64,000 bases of DNA from Shouchella shacheensis. Lineage in GTDB: Bacteria; Bacillota; Bacilli; Bacillales; Bacillaceae_D. Each line of letters starts with the position of its first letter. Position 1 is the stretch's first letter. A program made the translations under genes and the position numbers. Below are positions 7,505 through 15,823 of this stretch, piece after piece. The DNA lies in NCBI RefSeq assembly GCF_001484965.1, contig NZ_LLYY01000003.1, positions 310,001-374,000 of the forward strand, read 5' to 3'. Below the pieces are notes generated by a model. The model did not search any database. It was not told where the DNA came from and saw only the letters and a program-made list of their open reading frames with translations.

Positions 7505-10300
7505 GTGGGTGCCATCCTAAAGGAAATTGGCTTGGACGCGACTTTACAAAACGAGAGGCTCGAGGCGATTGCCGCCCAACAGCAGAAGCCAGAGCTGCCG
7601 GTGTTCTTTGTTGTTCCCACCGCGTATTGGCGCAAGCAGGCACGCGTAAAAAACCAACATATCTCTACGCACACATTTGAAGGGTTCGCTCGTACGCTGC
7701 TTGCGCTTGCACAAAAGCGCTATGAAGAGATCTCGCAAGCTGATGGGCTCTTGCTAACAATGAACGCACTTATGAGGGCTGAAGTAGCAGAAGATGCAAG
7801 AGCGGCAAGGACCATTTCGGAAACGTATCGCCAACTAAAGCGCTTAGGGATTCCGCGAGAACAGCTACCTGCCTCGCTGCAGTCCTTTAGCGCTTCTTTC
7901 ACGCTTATGGAGGAGATGGAGGCGAAGCGGGTGGTTCCACTTTTGACAAATGATGACTTGCTTCCAGCGGCTACAAGCGCTTTGAAGGAAGGAATGATGC
8001 CTCAAGTAGGACATGTCTACCTAGAAGGGTTTGTCGATCTCACAACGCCAGAGCTCGCACTGCTGGACGCCTTAAAAGAAAGCGGGGTCTATTGCTTGCC
8101 AGAGTCAGAAGGGAGCAGTTATCTTCTTGAGAGCGGCTTTGAAAAGCGAGCTTTACGCGAACACGCCGAGCATAGGGCGACGGAGCAAAGGCTGACGCAA
8201 GCAACGACGGAAGATGAAGAGTGGCGTGGCGTCATAGACGGGATTCTCACTAAAATAAATGAGGGAAACAATGCTGAGCGGATCGGCGTGCTCGTGGCAA
8301 CAAAGCAGCGTGTGGCTTCGTTTATAGAAAGGCTTGAAAGAGAAGGAATTCGGGTAGCGGACGTCTCCTCCACACGTATGCAGGAAAGCGGTATTTTCGT
8401 ATGGCTGACAAGCCGCTTGAGCACGCCTTTTCTCGATCAGGAGGCGCGCCTCCTACTTACGGATCAGCTTTTTCAGATCGCGGGTGTGAGCGGCAAAACC
8501 TATGTAAAAGCGAAGCAAAGGCTAATCCAAACCGGGAAGAGTGGAATCGAGGCGTTGGATTCTCTTGTGGAGGCTGCGGGTGAGCAGGAGGCGGCTCGTG
8601 AAGAGAGTCTAGGAAAGCGAATCGCTCGTCTTCGTTGTTTGCTAGATTCGCTGTTGGATTCAGAGATTTGGCCGCATGACGACGAATTTAGTCCGAGAGC
8701 GCAGGAGAAAATTGCAGGCCAACTGCTCCGAGAGAAGCTGACGAGTGAAGAGGCGCGCGTAAAAAAGCTTTCGCTTGGAGAGCAGACCGTCTCTTTGGAT
8801 GTCTTTTTGCAATGGCTACAAGCGATGTTCGGCTCCCTTTCTCTCTCAGATGCATCGGAAGAAGGTGTTCAGCTTCTTACCTGGAGCGATGTTGGCGCCT
8901 TTTCGGGAGAGGCGCTGTTTGTCGTTGGCTTAAATGCTGCTGTATTCCCACAAAGCTATTCCTTTCAAGGGTATGTCACTGAGCATGACCTCAAGAACAT
9001 GCCTTTGCCCGGCTTGCCGACAAAAGAAAGCGTGCGTCGGGCACAGAAGCTACAGTATCAGCTGCTTCCCTTTGTATGTGATTTCTTGCATATCAGTTAT
9101 ATATGTGGCGTGGATCAGGAAACTCCTTTGCAGGCCTCTCCGTTTCTAGATGGGGTGGCTCTCTCAGAAATATGGTCGTTCGCCGGGCGCATGGAGCGAG
9201 AGGGCATTTCACGAAGCAATGAAAGGGATAAGGAGGCTTACGTTGCGAGACACCAAGACTCTAGCGGAGACAAGTGGCTCGATTTGTACAAAAGGCGACT
9301 TAAGCGGCTTGATAGCGGAGAGGAACCGCTATCCAAAGCGCAGTCCGATGCGTTGAAGGAGCGTCAACATGCCTCTGTGACGGAGCTAGAAGCTTACGCA
9401 CGCTGTCCGTTTCGCTACGGGCTTGAGCGTGTTTTAGAGGTCCGTGAACCTGCGAAAGAGGAGGAAGACCTCTCCCCTCTTTTGATTGGCACGCTTGTTC
9501 ATGATCTCATTGAATGGCTTTATAAAGAAATTGGCGCAGTTGGTCTGCCATTTGCTGAGCTCTCTAACGAGACGAAGGACAAGGTTCCGGATATGCTGCT
9601 GGAGGAATGGGAGCGACGTTTTCAAGAAGAGATCGAGCCACTGACTCCTTCGCTGAACAGAGTCGAGCTCGAACGAACAAAAGAGCGCTGGAGCAAGCGT
9701 CTCTTGGAGTGGTGGGATGCAGAGCGCCTCCGTTTTTGGGACAATCCGAACCTACGCGAAGCCATGATCCAAGGGCTGGAGGTGCCTGTCTCCACCACCA
9801 TCTCTCTCCACGAGGGACGATCCCTTTTTCTCGTTGGAAAATTGGACCGTGTTGATACATATGCGGGCGAACTGACGCTTTACGATTACAAGACAGGTCG
9901 CGCTGGCATTCGCATGCAGGAGGTGGAGCAAGGATTAAAGCTGCAGTTGCCGCTCTATTCGTATATGGTGCGCGAGGCCGAAGGAAAGGCGATTGCCGGG
10001 ACAAGCTATATTTCCTTGCTGGAGGCGAAGAAAAGAGCGGGCAACGGCATATGGCGCGACGAACATGTCGGCAAAGGCTCGGCGTACGGTGTCAGCTCGC
10101 ATTGTCAAAATCGTGAGGATGAGCTTGGGGAAGAAGCGTTTATGGAGAAATGGCAGCTGCACGAACGAATTAAAACGTTGTGGAATGGGATGACCACAAA
10201 ATTTCCGGTTGCTCCGCTTGACTGCCGGGACAGCTGTCCGCACGCGTCCATTTGTCGAGTGACCGAGAAAATGAAGGGAGTAGGAGCGGATGAAATTTAA
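7505..10300 (+). CDS. AddB-like PD-(D/E)XK nuclease with Fe-S cysteines, short and without Walker A
   Basis: The 931-residue protein resembles AddB, a subunit of the helicase-nuclease that processes double-strand breaks for recombination. The C-terminal third is a RecB-type nuclease: the His motif IGTLVHDLIEWL, the Asp in GKLDRVD and the DYK catalytic segment LYDYKTGRAG. A cysteine before it (YARCPFRYG) and three at the end (CRDSCPHASIC) fit the AddB Fe-S staple. The N-terminus starts GAILKEIGLDATL and enters at PVFFVVPTAYW, so the GxxGxGK(S/T) nucleotide site that opens canonical AddB (about 1,160 residues) is absent. The GTG at 7505 follows GAGGAGG and lies 15 bp after yisL, so no missed upstream extension is likely. 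Its last codons overlap the helicase gene. Confidence 0.82.
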   Translation: MGAILKEIGLDATLQNERLEAIAAQQQKPELPVFFVVPTAYWRKQARVKNQHISTHTFEGFARTLLALAQKRYEEISQADGLLLTMNALMRAEVAEDARAARTISETYRQLKRLGIPREQLPASLQSFSASFTLMEEMEAKRVVPLLTNDDLLPAATSALKEGMMPQVGHVYLEGFVDLTTPELALLDALKESGVYCLPESEGSSYLLESGFEKRALREHAEHRATEQRLTQATTEDEEWRGVIDGILTKINEGNNAERIGVLVATKQRVASFIERLEREGIRVADVSSTRMQESGIFVWLTSRLSTPFLDQEARLLLTDQLFQIAGVSGKTYVKAKQRLIQTGKSGIEALDSLVEAAGEQEAAREESLGKRIARLRCLLDSLLDSEIWPHDDEFSPRAQEKIAGQLLREKLTSEEARVKKLSLGEQTVSLDVFLQWLQAMFGSLSLSDASEEGVQLLTWSDVGAFSGEALFVVGLNAAVFPQSYSFQGYVTEHDLKNMPLPGLPTKESVRRAQKLQYQLLPFVCDFLHISYICGVDQETPLQASPFLDGVALSEIWSFAGRMEREGISRSNERDKEAYVARHQDSSGDKWLDLYKRRLKRLDSGEEPLSKAQSDALKERQHASVTELEAYARCPFRYGLERVLEVREPAKEEEDLSPLLIGTLVHDLIEWLYKEIGAVGLPFAELSNETKDKVPDMLLEEWERRFQEEIEPLTPSLNRVELERTKERWSKRLLEWWDAERLRFWDNPNLREAMIQGLEVPVSTTISLHEGRSLFLVGKLDRVDTYAGELTLYDYKTGRAGIRMQEVEQGLKLQLPLYSYMVREAEGKAIAGTSYISLLEAKKRAGNGIWRDEHVGKGSAYGVSSHCQNREDELGEEAFMEKWQLHERIKTLWNGMTTKFPVAPLDCRDSCPHASICRVTEKMKGVGADEI

Positions 10301-12863
10301 TGACGCTCAGCTCGAGGCGATTACGGCGAGTGAGCCGCTTGTTGTTGTGTCAGCGGGAGCTGGCTCCGGAAAGACGCGCGTGTTAACAGAACGGATTGTT
10401 TCTCTTTGTGAGACGCGTCTCATGGAGCCTGACTCCCCCCAAGGGGCGACGATATCGGAAATCGCGGCGATTACCTTCACGGAGAAAGCGGCACGGGAAA
10501 TGAAGAGTCGTCTGCGCGAGAGGCTCGCCGCTAAAGTCGAAGCATCGAAAACAGATGCAGAGCGTAGCTACTGGTTGACTCAAAAAGAGGAGGCCGAGGA
10601 GGCAATGATTGCTACCTTTCACCGTTTTTCTCTGTATCTGCTTAGGAGGTTTGCCCGCTTTGGCTACGAGGAGCCGGGTGGGCGCCTGCTTGATGAAACC
10701 CAGGCACGGTTAATCAAGCTTGAGCTGTTAGAAAAAACATTGAAAAATGTGGCTTGCCGGGAAGAGGTACGCTTGCTCTTGCAGCACTTTTCTAAATCAA
10801 GCTTAGTAGCAGAGCTCGAATCGATGCATAATGCGATTGTTGAAATCGTTCCAGGCGAGGAAGTACTCGGACATCTCACGGTAGCGGAGATGTGGAAGGC
10901 GCAAGTCGAGGCGTTAGACGAAGAAAAAAAGCAGATCGTCGCCGCTTTTACGAAAGACTTAGGTCGAGCTGTCTTAGAGTTGCCAGCCGAGGACGAGCTT
11001 ACCCCGGCCCAGGCAAAGCATGTAGGAAATATTGGCACACTCGCGAAGGAGCTTCAAACGGTCAAAGGAGAAGAGGAGCGGGTCAAGCAAATCAAATTCC
11101 GTATGCCTAAGCGAGGACAAAAAGCCTGGCAGGAGAAGATTCCAGCTCTTTATACGCTCTATGAAGAATCTTGGAAGCCATTGAAGAAACACTGGGAGGC
11201 TTTTCCGCAACGAGACGATTTCGAAGAGGCTAGGCCCCTGCTAGAAGCATTCCTCACGCTGTTGCAAAGCTTTGCGAACGATTACCGTGTTGCCAAGGAG
11301 AAGAAGAACGCCCTTGATTTTAGCGATTTGCAGCAAAAGACGTATACGCTCCTTGCCTGCAATGAAGTGCAGGAGGCGTGTCGCAAGCAGTACCGTCACA
11401 TTATGGTCGATGAGTTTCAAGACACGAACCCTGTGCAGCTTGCGATTGTTGAGGCGATTTCGCCTCCTCATTTGTTCTTTGTTGGCGATGAGAAGCAGTC
11501 GATTTATCGCTTCCGGGGCGCGGACGTTGCCCTCATGGCCAAAGTGGCTGCGCGAGCTGAACAGTCCACAGAGGGTCGGCTGATTTCGCTTCATGAAAAT
11601 TACCGAACGGCGCCGCAAATCGTCACAGCCGTCAATGAGTTGTTTGCTCATATGATGAGCGGGGGAGAGGAAGCCTCCTTTGCCACTCGTTATTCGCCGC
11701 TTTCGGCCGGACGAGCTTCTCATGCAAGTGAGCCTGCGTTAACAAGGATCCTAGCTGTCGAAGAGGAGGAAGAGGAGTTCAGCTCGTTCGCGAAGGAACT
11801 AAAGACCATTTGCACAAAAGGAAACGTCCTCGTTGCCAGTAGTACCGGAAATAAGCTTCCGCGCTGGGGGGATGTGGCAATCCTCATGCCTGCGAGAACG
11901 AAGCTGCTTGCTTTGGAGGAAGCGCTGAGTAAGGAGGAAATTCCGTACGTTGTCTATGGGGGTGTAGGATTCTTCGAACGTCAGGAAATCAGGGACATGC
12001 GAACGATCTTAAACTGGATCAACCGCCCGTTCGAGGATTCGTATGTGCTGGCACTCTTGAGAAGTCCCCTCTTTGGCCTTTCGATGAGTGATTTTCTTTC
12101 TATCCACGCACAGCTCAAGCCAGAAGAATCGTTTGCTGACTATGTGAGTGAGCCAGCGCGTTTCCAAGGGGAGATTACGGAGCCCCAGATGCTTGAGGCA
12201 CTGCAACTGTACAACGAATGGATGAAGAAGTATTTGCCGTTTCGGGTGCAGAAATCGGTAGAAGGAACATTGAACGAGCTCTTTCTGGAAACGGGACTCA
12301 GACAAGTGCTTTTGCTACAAGAAAATGGCCTGCAGCGCATTCGCAACGTTGAAAAATTAATTGCAATGCTGGTGGCGATGGACACTCGTTCGCTTGAATT
12401 AATGATGGCACAGCTGGAGAGCACGATTACAGCAAGTCGCTACACGGGGGAAGCAGAAACGGAAAAAGTGGACGGCAATGCGGTTCACATCATGACGATC
12501 CATGCTTCGAAAGGGTTGGAATTCCCCGTGATCTGCCTGCCACAGCTCGAACGGAGGATGAAGAGCGAAACCGGGGCCGTGCGCTTTGACGAACAGCTTG
12601 GGCTTGTGATGAAAGCCTCGGACGGGGAATCCGAGTGGCAAACGCCGGGTTTTACGGTTGCTAAAGCTCGCGCGGACGAGCGAGCGCAAGAAGAATTGAA
12701 GCGTTTATATTATGTCGCTATGACGCGAGCAGAGGATTATTGTCTACTGGCAGCAGGAGGAAAAGCAGTCGCCGGATCCTGGCTTGCGCTGACAGAACGA
12801 GCACTGGAAGACAGCAATCCGCAAGCGATTGTGCAGTCAGGGGCGAGAGAATCTCAGATATGA
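10290..12863 (+). CDS. UvrD/AddA-like SF1 helicase lacking the C-terminal nuclease domain
   Basis: All superfamily-1A helicase motifs are present: Walker A AGAGSGKT with Lys28, motif Ia ITFTEKAAREMKSRL, motif II MVDEFQDTNP, motif III VGDEKQSIYRFRGAD, motif IV LHENYRT, motif V MTIHASKGLEFP and motif VI RLYYVAMTRAED. The protein should be an active 3'-5' DNA translocase. It stops about 40 residues after motif VI, at 857 residues. AddA is normally about 1,230 and ends in a nuclease domain, which is missing here. The start overlaps the end of the AddB-like gene by 11 bp, with AGGAGCGG as ribosome site, so the two are translationally coupled. A palindromic repeat element begins 8 nt after the stop codon. 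Confidence 0.88.
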   Translation: MKFNDAQLEAITASEPLVVVSAGAGSGKTRVLTERIVSLCETRLMEPDSPQGATISEIAAITFTEKAAREMKSRLRERLAAKVEASKTDAERSYWLTQKEEAEEAMIATFHRFSLYLLRRFARFGYEEPGGRLLDETQARLIKLELLEKTLKNVACREEVRLLLQHFSKSSLVAELESMHNAIVEIVPGEEVLGHLTVAEMWKAQVEALDEEKKQIVAAFTKDLGRAVLELPAEDELTPAQAKHVGNIGTLAKELQTVKGEEERVKQIKFRMPKRGQKAWQEKIPALYTLYEESWKPLKKHWEAFPQRDDFEEARPLLEAFLTLLQSFANDYRVAKEKKNALDFSDLQQKTYTLLACNEVQEACRKQYRHIMVDEFQDTNPVQLAIVEAISPPHLFFVGDEKQSIYRFRGADVALMAKVAARAEQSTEGRLISLHENYRTAPQIVTAVNELFAHMMSGGEEASFATRYSPLSAGRASHASEPALTRILAVEEEEEEFSSFAKELKTICTKGNVLVASSTGNKLPRWGDVAILMPARTKLLALEEALSKEEIPYVVYGGVGFFERQEIRDMRTILNWINRPFEDSYVLALLRSPLFGLSMSDFLSIHAQLKPEESFADYVSEPARFQGEITEPQMLEALQLYNEWMKKYLPFRVQKSVEGTLNELFLETGLRQVLLLQENGLQRIRNVEKLIAMLVAMDTRSLELMMAQLESTITASRYTGEAETEKVDGNAVHIMTIHASKGLEFPVICLPQLERRMKSETGAVRFDEQLGLVMKASDGESEWQTPGFTVAKARADERAQEELKRLYYVAMTRAEDYCLLAAGGKAVAGSWLALTERALEDSNPQAIVQSGARESQI

Positions 12864-12871
12864 TTGTCAAA

Positions 12872-13118
12872 AAAAGAGGCTGGGACATAACGAAAACTTG
12901 TTACTCAAAAAAGCGAACAAATAGGGAATTAGCGTAGGAAATATACGTAGACTCCTGCGGGAAAAAAGGCATAGGTGAGACTCCGCAGAGCGTAAGCACG
13001 AGGAGGCTCAACAGCCACCCGCGGAAAGCGAAGTATATTTCCGGAGCGCTTATACGCACCAATTTCAAGTTCGTTCGAATTTTCATTTTGATAATACACT
13101 TTTGTCCCAGCTTCTTTT
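12872..13118 (+). repeat. Palindromic Bacillaceae intergenic element (MITE-like, GAGGCTGGGACA ends)
   Basis: AAAAGAGGCTGGGACATAA (12872-12890) is matched in inverted orientation by TTTTGTCCCAGCTTCTTTT (13100-13118), 17 of 19 positions. Inside lies the sequence ACTCCTGCGGGA...GTGAGACTCCGCAG...GAGGAGGCTCA...CCCGCGGAAAGCGAAG, which I recognise as a very common intergenic element of Bacillaceae genomes. It has no gene. It sits between the helicase stop codon and cheA and may also act as a terminator, since a T-rich run follows. Confidence 0.85.
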
Positions 13119-13218
13119 CTTTTTTAAGGGTCAACACCCCCTCCCTTTTAGCCGATACAAGGAAAGGAGGATGAGGAAAAGTTTGTCCTCGTATTCTTTG
13201 CTAATGAGGTGAACGCTT

Positions 13219-15177
13219 GTGTCCCAGTTAGAATATATGGCTGTTTTTTTAGATGAAAGCAGTGAGCATTTGCAGGTCATGAATGATGGTTTATTGGCGT
13301 TAGAACAAGCGCCTGGGGATTTGTCAATCATCGCAGAAATTTTTCGTTCGGCTCATACATTAAAAGGGATGGCGGCCACCATGGGTTTCGAAGAAATGGC
13401 GAGTCTAACTCATATTCTTGAAAACGTACTAGATGACATCCGTAATGGCAAGGAGAAGGTAACAACTGAGTTGATCGATGTACTGTTCGAGGCAGTGGAG
13501 AAGCTCGAGGAAATTACGACACATATTCGTGAGGATGGGGCTGGCGTGATTCAGGCCACAAACGTCATTCAAAAGCTAGAAAGCCTTGGCGAAAGAGAGC
13601 AAAAAGAGGTGTCTAAGGGGCAAGACTTTTTGAAAGCGCCATTCGATAGTTATGAACAATCGATGATTGAACAAGCACTGAGGCAAGGCTTATCTGTGTA
13701 TACCATAGAGGTGAGGCTTGATTCAACAACGGTGCTGAAAGGCGCGCGTGTGTTCATGGTCTTTCAAGCACTTGGAGAAGTGGGGGAGGTCTTCAAAGCG
13801 ACGCCAAGCGTGGAGCTTCTTGAGGAAGAGAAATTCGATGACACGTTTGTCGTGACCGTTGTGACTCAGGTTTCGAAGGAAGGCATTGAAAAAGAGTTAC
13901 GCTCGATTTCCGAGGTTGATCACGTGGCTCTTGAGCCTGTGGAGATCGCTTCGCTTGCTTTAGCGAGGCAACCCGAAATTCCCGTTGCTGAGCCAAAGGT
14001 CAACCAAGGGCGGAGCAAAAAAGAGCAAGCAAAGACGATTCGTGTCAGTGTGAAGAAGTTGGATCAACTGTTAAATGTCTTTGAGGAGCTAGTGATTGAT
14101 CGGGGGCGCCTTGAGTTGCTAGCGAACGAACGGGAGGACGAGGATCTGAGCGGAGCCGCCCAGCGCATTGCTCGTGTCACGGGACATTTACAGGAATTGA
14201 TGCTGTCGATGCGCATGTTGCCTCTGGAGAAAGTATTCAGTCGTTTTCCAAGAATGGTCCGGCAAGTCTCAAAGGAATTGAATAAACAGATCCGTCTGGA
14301 AATCCAAGGAGAGCGAACCGAGCTGGACCGTTCGATTATGGATGAAATTGGCGATCCACTGCTCCATTTATTGCGCAATTCCATCGACCATGGAATTGAA
14401 CGGCCCGCTGCTCGAACCGCTGCTGGAAAGCCGGCTGAGGGTACCATCTCATTACATGCTTTTTACAGCGGCAACGCCGTCGTGATTGAAATTGCTGATG
14501 ATGGGGCCGGGATAAACCGAGACAAAGTCGTCCAAAAAGCAATGCAAAGCGAGTTGATTACCGCTGAAGAAGCAGGCCTTCTTTCGGACAACGATGTCTA
14601 TCAGCTCCTCTTTGAACCTGGGTTTAGTACGGCCGATGAAGTGACAGATCTTTCTGGGAGAGGGGTGGGCTTAGATGTCGTCAAGAGTACGTTTACAGCG
14701 CTTGGTGGGAGCATCGAGGTCTTTTCTTCCAAGGGGGAAGGGTCACGTTTTTCGATTGAACTTCCACTGATGCTTTCAATCATAGAGGCGATGCTCGTCC
14801 AAGTATCTATGGAGGTCTATGCAATTCCGATTGCTTCGATCGTCGAGACCGCTCTCATAGAAGAAGAAAAGGTGTATGTAGTAAATAACACCAGAGTGAT
14901 TGAGTATCGTAATCGAATGGTTCCCTTGCTTTCCTTACGTGAGTTGTTCGATGTCCCAGGAGAGGTAGCGGAGAGTTCCGTCCATTCAGTGGTGGTGGTC
15001 TATCGCGGGGAACGGCTTGTTGCTCTTACCGTTGATGAGTTTATCGGTCAGAAAGAAATTGTTTTAAAATCATTGGGCAGGTTGCTCGAGGACGTGTTTG
15101 CCCTATCTGGAGCGACCATTTTAGGCAATGGTGATGCTGCGCTTGTTATAGATCCAAATGCGTTTTTTAAATCGTAA
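13219..15177 (+). CDS. cheA: Chemotaxis histidine kinase CheA
   Basis: Domains in order: HPt/P1 with the phosphorylated His46 in RSAHTLKGM; a P2-like region to about residue 255; P3 dimerisation helices from about 270 (IRVSVKKLDQLLNVFEELV); the P4 HATPase with N box HLLRNSIDHGIE, G1 IADDGAGI and G2 GRGVGLDVVK; and a CheW-like P5 domain at the end. All kinase residues are present and the 652-residue length is normal. CheA passes phosphate to CheY/CheB under receptor control. The GTG start follows ATGAGGTG. cheW is 15 bp downstream, but no receptor, cheY, cheB or flagellar gene is nearby, so this is either a relocated main pair or an accessory one. Confidence 0.93.
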   Translation: MSQLEYMAVFLDESSEHLQVMNDGLLALEQAPGDLSIIAEIFRSAHTLKGMAATMGFEEMASLTHILENVLDDIRNGKEKVTTELIDVLFEAVEKLEEITTHIREDGAGVIQATNVIQKLESLGEREQKEVSKGQDFLKAPFDSYEQSMIEQALRQGLSVYTIEVRLDSTTVLKGARVFMVFQALGEVGEVFKATPSVELLEEEKFDDTFVVTVVTQVSKEGIEKELRSISEVDHVALEPVEIASLALARQPEIPVAEPKVNQGRSKKEQAKTIRVSVKKLDQLLNVFEELVIDRGRLELLANEREDEDLSGAAQRIARVTGHLQELMLSMRMLPLEKVFSRFPRMVRQVSKELNKQIRLEIQGERTELDRSIMDEIGDPLLHLLRNSIDHGIERPAARTAAGKPAEGTISLHAFYSGNAVVIEIADDGAGINRDKVVQKAMQSELITAEEAGLLSDNDVYQLLFEPGFSTADEVTDLSGRGVGLDVVKSTFTALGGSIEVFSSKGEGSRFSIELPLMLSIIEAMLVQVSMEVYAIPIASIVETALIEEEKVYVVNNTRVIEYRNRMVPLLSLRELFDVPGEVAESSVHSVVVVYRGERLVALTVDEFIGQKEIVLKSLGRLLEDVFALSGATILGNGDAALVIDPNAFFKS

Positions 15178-15192
15178 GGGTGGTGTGAGTTG

Positions 15193-15624
15193 ATGGTGGA
15201 AAAGTTGGTGACCTTTGAAGTAGATGGGGAGGAGTACGGAATCGACATTACGGCGGTCGAATCGATAGAGCGTATGCAATATGTAACGAGGGTGCCTGGA
15301 GCGCATCTGACAGGCGTTACCAACATACGAGGGAGGCTCTGGTCGGTGGTCGATTTTCGAACACTCATGAATCTTGCCAAAAAAGAACATAACGAGGCAA
15401 CACGCATGCTGCTAATAAACGAGGATCGGTATCAGGTAGCGTTTATTGTCGATCAAGCAAATAGTGTGTTGGATGTCGCCTCAGTAGAAATGAGTGAAAA
15501 CCCAGCCGCTTACAACAGTAAAAGATTGACTTATATAGAAGGCGTCTATCATACGGACGATCGCCTGATTACCGTCCTACAAGTCAAAGAGCTACTAGAA
15601 AAGGTAGGAGGAGTAGTAAAGTAG
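15193..15624 (+). CDS. cheW: Chemotaxis coupling protein CheW
   Basis: The 143-residue protein is a single CheW domain: LVTFEVDGEEYGIDI at the start, the RVPGAHLTGVTNIRGRLWSVVD core, and FIVDQANSVLDV. CheW bridges receptors and CheA in the membrane array. It is placed 15 bp after cheA and is surely in the same operon. The ATG at 15193 is preferred over an adjacent TTG because of the spacing from GGGTGG. Gene order cheA-cheW agrees with other Bacillaceae, but the usual following genes cheC, cheD and sigD are absent. Confidence 0.92.
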   Translation: MVEKLVTFEVDGEEYGIDITAVESIERMQYVTRVPGAHLTGVTNIRGRLWSVVDFRTLMNLAKKEHNEATRMLLINEDRYQVAFIVDQANSVLDVASVEMSENPAAYNSKRLTYIEGVYHTDDRLITVLQVKELLEKVGGVVK

Positions 15625-15666
15625 AGCAGAACTAGAACGCGAAAACAAAGGAAACGCGACAAACAG

Positions 15667-15786
15667 AAAAGCGGAGGCGGGTTGCCCAGAAGTGAGAATT
15701 TTAGAAGGCTGACAAAAGAAATCCCGAACTTGGATTTTGTTGTCAGGACTGAAAAATCTCGAGCTTCTACCCGCCGGAGCTAGACA
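15667..15786 (+). repeat. Structured intergenic repeat, full copy (R2)
   Basis: Same ends as R1: AAAAGCGGAGGCGGGTTG and ACCCGCCGGAGCTAGACAA. The apical stem here is CTGACAA..GAAATCC / GGATTTT..TTGTCAG, different in sequence from R1 but again self-complementary. It lies about 40 nt after the cheW stop codon. Confidence 0.85.
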
Positions 15787-15818
15787 AAAAACGCTCATGA
15801 GACCATTCTCATGAGCGT
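15786..15818 (-). terminator. Terminator of asnO (also faces cheW)
   Basis: ACGCTCATGAGA (15791-15802) pairs perfectly with TCTCATGAGCGT (15807-15818). Read on the minus strand the hairpin is followed by TTTTT. It begins 5 nt beyond the asnO stop codon. Confidence 0.9.
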
Positions 15819-15823
15819 CGTTC

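Noticed and set aside
9564-10004. Minus-strand frame inside the AddB-like gene
   Set aside because: Composition and lack of any recognisable motif or ribosome site mark it as a shadow of the nuclease gene.
7121-15624. A defence island built from the helicase-nuclease pair and the CheA system
   Set aside because: No other defence-type gene, integrase or composition shift is present, and the yisL/asnO surroundings suggest a core genome locus.
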